Source: CAZMVU01 sp964569295
Lineage (GTDB): Bacteria; Hydrogenedentota; Hydrogenedentia; Hydrogenedentales; JAGMZX01
Reading direction: 5' to 3'
Length of the DNA: 19,373 nucleotides
Assembly (NCBI GenBank): GCA_964569295.1
Contig: CAZMVU010000083.1
Coordinates: 1-19,373 of the forward strand
Part shown: piece after piece, positions 16,048 to 19,373 of the stretch
Position numbering within the stretch: the stretch's first letter is position 1
How the letters are laid out: each line of letters starts with the position of its first letter
Translations under genes and position numbers: made by a program
Notes under the pieces: generated by a model
Told to the model about the DNA's origin: nothing
Database searches by the model: none
Seen by the model: the letters and a program-made list of their open reading frames with translations, nothing else

Positions 16048-16392
16048 TTACGCCGCCTCCCGGAAGGCCTCGATAGCCCCGGACTCGTTGTCGCACAAGT
16101 GAAAAAAGTGCAGTGCTGAACTCATGCGCAGGAGCCGTTGCGTGTACACATTCGCCGATGCCAGCTTAATGTCGCCGCCCTGCCGGCGAAAGACCTGCAA
16201 CCGCTCGAGCAGCGCGGCCACCGCCAGGTAGCTCACGTACGTCACCGCCTCCATGTTCAGCACGACATGGGTGCGCCGCTTTTCCTGATACTGAGCCAGG
16301 ATCAGGCGCAACTGGTTTGTGCCCTCCTCGTTCATGTCGCCATCCAGCCGCAGCACGGTCACCGGACCCGACTCATAGGTATCCATCTTCAT
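16048..16392 (-). CDS. STAS-domain protein (anti-sigma-factor-antagonist-like)
   Basis: A 114-residue, single-domain STAS protein resembling SpoIIAA/RsbV anti-anti-sigma factors, which bind serine kinases and release sigma factors or other partners. Visible pattern: beta strand VTVLRLDGDMNEEG (11-24), a helix (25-38), strand THVVLNMEAVTYVS (41-54), helix LAVAALLERLQVFRRQGGD (56-74) and IKLASANVYTQRLLRM (75-90). In SpoIIAA-type proteins the turn after the second strand reads D-S-S-G with a phosphorylated serine; here it reads V-S-Y-L (53-56), so by my alignment the acceptor position is Tyr55. The ATG at 16392 overlaps the mraZ stop as ATGA. Presence between mraZ and rsmH suggests co-regulation with division genes. 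No kinase or phosphatase partner gene is nearby. It could be a partner-binding scaffold rather than a phospho-switch. Confidence 0.82.
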   Translation of the reverse strand: MKMDTYESGPVTVLRLDGDMNEEGTNQLRLILAQYQEKRRTHVVLNMEAVTYVSYLAVAALLERLQVFRRQGGDIKLASANVYTQRLLRMSSALHFFHLCDNESGAIEAFREAA

Positions 16393-16895
16393 GTCCGCAC
16401 ACCTTCCTCTGCCTGGGCGCCTTGCTCGCGCTCGGCGTTGTTGCCCGAAACCATGTCCACGCACATCCGCTCAGCCATGGCTTTGTATTCCTCATCCTTG
16501 CTTTCGCGGAAGTCGCGCCACCTCCGGGCGCTCCAGATTTCGATATGCTCACCCACGCCCACCACCACGGCTTCTTCCTTCAAATCCAGCCCCGCATGGT
16601 CGCGCAAATACGGCGGCATCGGAATACGGCCCTGGCGATCCGGCGAAACCTCTGCTACACTCCCAAATAGAAGTCTGCGGAAATCCAGGGCCCGGGGATC
16701 CATGGGAGAGAATTGCCCGAGTTGATCGGCAATCTTTATCCACTCCGGGTGCGGGTAAAGGAAAATACAGTGGTCGTAGCCGCGTGTCATATACCAATCG
16801 GAATGCTTGTGGACGTCCATCGTCTGGCGCATCTTCGCCGGAAGCGTGATACGTCCCTTTTCATCAAGCCGTGTGGTCGATTCGCCGTAGTACAC
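16389..16895 (-). CDS. mraZ: Transcriptional regulator MraZ
   Basis: Nucleoid-associated DNA-binding regulator that usually controls its own dcw operon. The 168-residue protein has two AbrB/SpoVT-like halves, each with the family DxxxR signature: DEKGR (11-15) followed by ITLPAKMR, and DRQGR (86-90) followed by IPMPPYLR. The C-terminus (about 130-168) is a charged tail somewhat longer than usual. I place the start at the GTG at 16895: MYYGESTTRLDEKGR matches the usual MraZ N-terminus and AAAAGGGAA lies at the right distance upstream. An earlier in-frame GTG at 16913 would add six residues, lacks a good ribosome site and would lie inside the putative operator. First gene of the dcw run; the stop overlaps the STAS gene by 4 bp. 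Confidence 0.94.
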   Translation of the reverse strand: MYYGESTTRLDEKGRITLPAKMRQTMDVHKHSDWYMTRGYDHCIFLYPHPEWIKIADQLGQFSPMDPRALDFRRLLFGSVAEVSPDRQGRIPMPPYLRDHAGLDLKEEAVVVGVGEHIEIWSARRWRDFRESKDEEYKAMAERMCVDMVSGNNAEREQGAQAEEGVRT

Positions 16896-16912
16896 GGGGC
16901 ATTCCCTTTTCA

Positions 16913-16927
16913 CCCACGTTCACCCAC
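16913..16927 (-). promoter_or_regulatory. Probable MraZ operator (GTGGG direct repeats)
   Basis: On the minus strand GTGGG occurs at 16927-16923 and again at 16917-16913, spaced exactly 10 bp, between the -10 and the mraZ start. MraZ of E. coli is known to bind tandem TGGG/GTGGG repeats with about 5-bp spacers upstream of mraZ. A degenerate GTGG (16948-16945) lies about two helical turns further upstream. The placement downstream of the promoter fits autorepression. Confidence 0.72.
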
Positions 16928-16938
16928 TTTATGGGCTT

Positions 16939-16967
16939 AACGTACCACTTTCTACCCCCCGTGTCAA
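16939..16967 (-). promoter_or_regulatory. mraZ / dcw operon promoter, sigma70-like
   Basis: On the minus strand a perfect -35 TTGACA (16967-16962) is followed after 17 bp by TACGTT (16944-16939), a modest -10. Transcription would start near 16932, just ahead of the GTGGG repeats and about 40 bases before the GTG start. A 7-bp-stem hairpin (AGCAGCG at 16974-16980, CGCTGCT at 16988-16994) lies immediately upstream of the -35. Confidence 0.6.
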
Positions 16968-17009
16968 GGGGCAAGCAGCGGCGCTGTCGCTGCTACTCCT
17001 TGTGTTGCA

Positions 17010-17063
17010 GCATGTTATACTGCATGTTGTGCGGAAAGGTATCGATTAGCACAATATGTTGTG
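17010..17063. other. AT-rich upstream segment with dyad and direct repeats
   Basis: Within the roughly 800-bp gene-free stretch 16896-17699 this part is AT-rich. GCATGTT occurs at 17010-17016 and 17022-17028 (12-bp spacing). ATGTTGTG occurs at 17024-17031 and 17056-17063 (32-bp spacing). The second copy forms part of a dyad, CACAA (17050-17054) and TTGTG (17059-17063) around TATG. These could be binding sites for a regulator of the operon starting at mraZ; no specific factor is recognised. Confidence 0.3.
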
Positions 17064-17204
17064 TAAGCAGGTTGCGAGTTTTTTGTGGGGGAACGGGGGG
17101 TGAATTCAGGCAAGATCGCGCATTGTGGCGCAGGGTGGGGTACGGTGCACGGGTGTTGCGGCCGCGGTATTAGTGCCTTACGCGCCAACTCGTATAGAGA
17201 ACAA

Positions 17205-17250
17205 CAAGAAGCTATTCGGGAACCTTGTGTAAGCTCTTGCAGTTTTTTTT
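17205..17250 (+). terminator. Possible Rho-independent terminator, plus strand
   Basis: CAAG (17205-17208) plus AGCT (17210-17213) pair with AGCT CTTG (17232-17239), an 8-bp stem with one bulged A and an 18-base loop. CAG and a run of eight T (17243-17250) follow. The stem is not GC-rich and the loop is large, so the call is tentative. No plus-strand gene is recognised just upstream. Confidence 0.4.
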
Positions 17251-17254
17251 CTTA

Positions 17255-17441
17255 GGGCCAACGGCCCGTACCATACCAGCCTGGGCCGCAGGCCCATAGG
17301 CAGTCCCTGCTCGCGGACTCGCGAGGACAGTCCCTTTGTTTGCTCAAGTGATGATACAAGGCGATACGGTCAGGGCTGCATCCTTAAGTTAACGCGTATG
17401 GGCCGTTGGCCCAGGCTGGTATGGAACCGCGCCTTCGGCGC
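17255..17441. repeat. Cluster of short palindromes with an inverted 28-bp unit
   Basis: Successive hairpins: GGGCC-AAC-GGCCC (17255-17267), TGGGCC-GCA-GGCCCA (17282-17296), CTCGCG-GACT-CGCGAG (17310-17325), TGGGCC-GTT-GGCCCA (17399-17413) and GCGCC-TTC-GGCGC (17429-17441). The 28 bp at 17271-17298 recur inverted at 17397-17424; the copies are identical except for the three loop bases (GCA against AAC when read in the same direction). CAGTCCC flanks the third hairpin directly (17301-17307 and 17328-17334). This looks like a REP-like or other small palindromic repeat cluster placed between the 3' end of the ribokinase operon and the mraZ promoter. No T-runs follow the stems. Confidence 0.65.
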
Positions 17442-17459
17442 TCCGGAAAAGAGTAGCAC

Positions 17460-17475
17460 CCGGGTTCCACCCCGG
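17460..17475. repeat. Small hairpin in the palindrome-rich spacer
   Basis: CCGGG (17460-17464) and CCCGG (17471-17475) form a 5-bp stem around TTCCAC. It continues the series of short GC-rich stems in this spacer, though its loop is larger than the triloops to its left. Confidence 0.35.
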
Positions 17476-17500
17476 ATGTCTTTGCTAATCCCAAGTCGCC

Positions 17501-17528
17501 CCGGAACCAGCAACCCGGAACCAGCAAC
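17501..17528. repeat. Tandem 14-bp direct repeat
   Basis: CCGGAACCAGCAAC is present twice in perfect tandem (17501-17514 and 17515-17528) and is followed by a degenerate partial copy (CCCGAACCCCGGAAC). It is too short and has no spacers, so it is not a CRISPR. Replication slippage is the simplest origin. Confidence 0.75.
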
Positions 17529-17563
17529 CCCGAACCCCGGAACAGGCCTTCCCATGCTTGGGT

Positions 17564-17580
17564 TGTGGGCGCAGCCCACA
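17564..17580. repeat. Perfect 7-bp-stem hairpin with GCA triloop
   Basis: TGTGGGC (17564-17570) and GCCCACA (17574-17580) pair perfectly around GCA, the same triloop as in the hairpin at 17282-17296. It lies about 120 bp beyond the 3' end of the epimerase-like gene on the minus strand. No T-run follows on either strand, so it is not a standard terminator. Confidence 0.6.
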
Positions 17581-17642
17581 TTACCCTGTGGCTTCTATGA
17601 TAAGGCCGGCGGATGAGAAGCTGGAAGCCTCGCTCCCGGCCG

Positions 17643-17658
17643 TGCCGGGTTGCCGGGT
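17643..17658. repeat. Tandem 8-bp repeat
   Basis: TGCCGGGT is repeated perfectly at 17643-17650 and 17651-17658, a short distance beyond the 3' end of the epimerase-like gene. Probably a slippage product with no assigned role. Confidence 0.6.
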
Positions 17659-17699
17659 TCTGACAGGCCGCGCTGTGATGGCGCGTCGGGGTGGCCGAG

Positions 17700-18422
17700 C
17701 TACATTCGTTGGGCGCGCAGAGGGAGATCGTGGCGCAGGGCAGCGAGGGCCGCGGCTGGGCGGGGCGTGTCGAAGAGGTGTTTTTCGGCGAGGATGAGGC
17801 CATGTGCGCCGGCACGAATGAGCCGGGCCGCGTCGTCAAGGTCGAAGCCGCCGAGCACATGTATCTCGGCGTCGCTGCGCAGGTGCCGCAGGTATTGCGC
17901 GAGAATGCGCACGCGGTCCAGTGTAAGCGGCAAAAAGGCGCCGGCTGTATGCCCCGGTTCCGTGCCGAGTACGAGCAGGCGGTCCACGAGGGGCAGCAGG
18001 TAGTCGAGGCTGATTAAGGGAGTAGCCGGGTTGATGGCGATACCTGGCGAGGCGCCCGCTTCCCGGATGTTGCTCACGAGCGCGTGCGCGTGTGGTCCCG
18101 ATTCGATGTGTACGGTAATCCGGTGGCAACCGGCCTGGATATAGGCGGCCGAATGTGCCTCCGGCCGTGCGAGCATGAGGTGTGCTTCGCACGGCGTTTC
18201 GTATGCGCTGGCGACGGCGCGCATGCACGCAAGATCGCCCTGCAAAGCCGGGGCGAATCGGCCATCGCTTACAGGAAAGTAGAAGCTGTCTGCACCGGCT
18301 TCGGCGAGGGGCGCGAGTTGCGCATCGAGGTGCAGCGGGTCTGCCGCCGCCACCGACGCGGACAAACGCAATGGGCGGGCGGCGGGCGTGGGTGATTTGC
18401 GTTGCGGCGTGTGACTGCTCAT
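17700..18422 (-). CDS. Ribulose-phosphate 3-epimerase-like protein, active site altered
   Basis: A 240-residue TIM-barrel protein clearly related to ribulose-phosphate 3-epimerase: LAPLAEAGADSFYFPVSDG (37-54 region), CEAHLMLARPEAH (78-90), YIQAGCHRITVHIE (94-107), GIAINPATPL (127-136), YLLPLVDRLLVLGTEPG (141-157), VLGGFDLDDA (189-198) and LIRAGAHGLILAE (201-213). Family enzymes use two His and two Asp to hold the metal and move the proton. By alignment the first His is Tyr48, the first Asp is Pro50, the second His is kept (His81) and the Asp of the usual VDGG is Leu190. The usual NPGFGGQ loop reads EPGHTAG. Normal metal-dependent epimerisation is therefore doubtful. The N-terminus (1-18) is a short polar extension. 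The ATG at 18422 overlaps the ribokinase stop as ATGA, suggesting coupling and a related sugar-phosphate role. Confidence 0.8.
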   Translation of the reverse strand: MSSHTPQRKSPTPAARPLRLSASVAAADPLHLDAQLAPLAEAGADSFYFPVSDGRFAPALQGDLACMRAVASAYETPCEAHLMLARPEAHSAAYIQAGCHRITVHIESGPHAHALVSNIREAGASPGIAINPATPLISLDYLLPLVDRLLVLGTEPGHTAGAFLPLTLDRVRILAQYLRHLRSDAEIHVLGGFDLDDAARLIRAGAHGLILAEKHLFDTPRPAAALAALRHDLPLRAQRM

Positions 18423-19363
18423 GGGCCGTTGCTCCGTTTCTGCATGGCGGTAACCGCCTCGATGGCGTTGCGGCCGGGCATCGAGGGTTGCGCCCCGTGG
18501 ATGGTGATGGCCGCGCCGCCGGCGGCATTGGCGAATCGCAGCGCCTCAGCGGCGGGCATGGTCTCCCACACCACGGCGAGGGCCGCGGTAAAGGCGTCAC
18601 CCGCGGCGGTGGTGTCGACGGGCTGCACGTCGAAGGCCGGTGCGTAGAGTTCGCCATCGGGTCCGGCATAGAACGCGCCCTGGCGGCCGAGCTTGAGCAC
18701 GGCCGTCTTAGCACCCATGTCCGTCAGTCTCTGTGCGGCATGGAGGGCGGCGTCGATCGAATCCACATGCACGCCGGTGATCGCCTCCGCCTCGGTTTCA
18801 TTCGGTGAGATAATGTCCGCCTTGCGTATCAGGGACTCGGGAAGCGCCTTCGCCACGCCAGGGTCGAGTATGGTGCGCACGCCGTGTGTTCGGGCGAGGT
18901 GCAGCGCCGCTTCGACCGTTTCGGGGGGGATTTCGAGTTGCACGAGTACCGTGTCAGCCCGGGCGATGAGGCTTTCGAGGGCGGCGATGTCGCCGGGTTG
19001 GGTCGCGAAGTTGGCGCCCGGCGTAATGATAATCGAGTTTTCGCCGGTGTCTGTGACCAGAATTACCGCGGTGCCCGTGGGTTCGGAGTCGCTGGTGCGC
19101 AGGTACGTGGTGTCCACGCCGGCCTGCTCGAGGCTGTCCCGCTGCATCTGGCCGAAGGCATCGCCGCCGACACAACCCACGAAGGTCACCTGCGCGCCCA
19201 GGCGGGCCGCGGCGATGGCCTGGTTGGCGCCCTTTCCGCCACAGACCGTGCGGAAATCGTGGCCAACCATCGTTTCGCCGGGCTTCGGCGCACGGGGCAC
19301 CCGCGTCACCAGGTCGATGTTCGCACTGCCGATCACGACGATGTGCGGTGCGCTGTCGGGCAT
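18419..19363 (-). CDS. rbsK: Ribokinase-family (PfkB) sugar kinase
   Basis: Cytoplasmic PfkB-family kinase, most like ribokinase, phosphorylating D-ribose at O5 with ATP. The 314-residue product shows IGSANIDLVTRVPRAPKPGE (11-30), the substrate loop CGGKGANQAIAAARLGA (41-57), FVGCVGGDAFG (61-71), NSIIITPGAN (109-118), SPNETEAEAITG (186-197) and the catalytic DTTAAGDAF (250-258) with base Asp256; most ribokinases read DTTGAGD, so one glycine is alanine. I use the ATG at 19363, which has AGAAG just upstream; an in-frame GTG at 19369 would add two residues. The window ends at 19373, so an upstream operon partner or promoter cannot be seen. The epimerase-like gene follows with a 4-bp overlap. Confidence 0.92.
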   Translation of the reverse strand: MPDSAPHIVVIGSANIDLVTRVPRAPKPGETMVGHDFRTVCGGKGANQAIAAARLGAQVTFVGCVGGDAFGQMQRDSLEQAGVDTTYLRTSDSEPTGTAVILVTDTGENSIIITPGANFATQPGDIAALESLIARADTVLVQLEIPPETVEAALHLARTHGVRTILDPGVAKALPESLIRKADIISPNETEAEAITGVHVDSIDAALHAAQRLTDMGAKTAVLKLGRQGAFYAGPDGELYAPAFDVQPVDTTAAGDAFTAALAVVWETMPAAEALRFANAAGGAAITIHGAQPSMPGRNAIEAVTAMQKRSNGP

Positions 19364-19373
19364 GGGCACTTCT

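Noticed and set aside
16871..17173. A 100-codon plus-strand frame across the mraZ 5' region.
   Set aside because: It overlaps the mraZ start, promoter and operator in antisense, has Cys-rich low-complexity sequence and no ribosome site.
17501..17528. CRISPR array.
   Set aside because: The two 14-bp copies are directly adjacent without spacers and there are no cas genes.
17384..17860. A 158-codon minus-strand frame across the palindrome-rich spacer into the epimerase-like gene.
   Set aside because: It overlaps the 3' end of the epimerase-like gene in another frame and is made largely of translated repeats.

Overview
This GC-rich window holds most of a division and cell-wall (dcw) cluster, read on the minus strand from about 16.97 kb down to 3.9 kb, with unrelated accessory genes on both sides. 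The organism looks like a free-living, probably diderm bacterium. MurE carries the DNPR motif of meso-diaminopimelate ligases. A Tat-exported sulfatase sits next to a Tat-exported heparinase II/III-like protein, a lifestyle common in the PVC group, Hydrogenedentota and similar polysaccharide-degrading lineages. Phylum assignment is inference; there is no rRNA or tRNA here to fix it.

Layout from left to right. 1-548: a broken REP-associated tyrosine transposase (RAYT-like) and unassigned sequence. 549-3857: a sulfatase (minus) and a heparinase II/III-like protein (plus), divergent around an 84-bp shared upstream region. 3894-16895, all minus and given here in transcription order: mraZ, a small STAS-domain gene, rsmH, an ftsL-like gene, a PASTA-bearing ftsI-type PBP, murE, murF, a questionable 102-codon ORF, mraY, murD, ftsW, murG. 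Most junctions overlap by 4-23 bp or are only 0-25 bp apart, so the genes look co-transcribed and partly translationally coupled. 16896-17699: the mraZ promoter with a likely MraZ operator, a possible plus-strand terminator, and a cluster of short palindromes. 17700-19363: a ribokinase and a ribulose-phosphate-3-epimerase-like gene, coupled by an ATGA overlap.

Together the dcw genes cover UDP-MurNAc-peptide extension (MurD, MurE, MurF), lipid I and lipid II synthesis (MraY, MurG), septal polymerisation and crosslinking (FtsW, FtsI), divisome assembly (FtsL-like) and control or 16S rRNA methylation (MraZ, RsmH). murC, murB, ddl, ftsQ, ftsA and ftsZ, which often follow murG, are not in the window; murG is followed directly by the convergent heparinase-like gene.

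The least expected items are: MraY with an insertion of about 125 residues in its predicted periplasmic TM4-TM5 loop; a STAS protein inside the dcw operon that lacks the usual phospho-acceptor serine; an epimerase-family protein that has lost most metal ligands yet is coupled to a ribokinase; a 102-codon ORF that exactly fills the murF-mraY gap; and a palindrome cluster in which a 28-bp unit recurs inverted with only its triloop changed.
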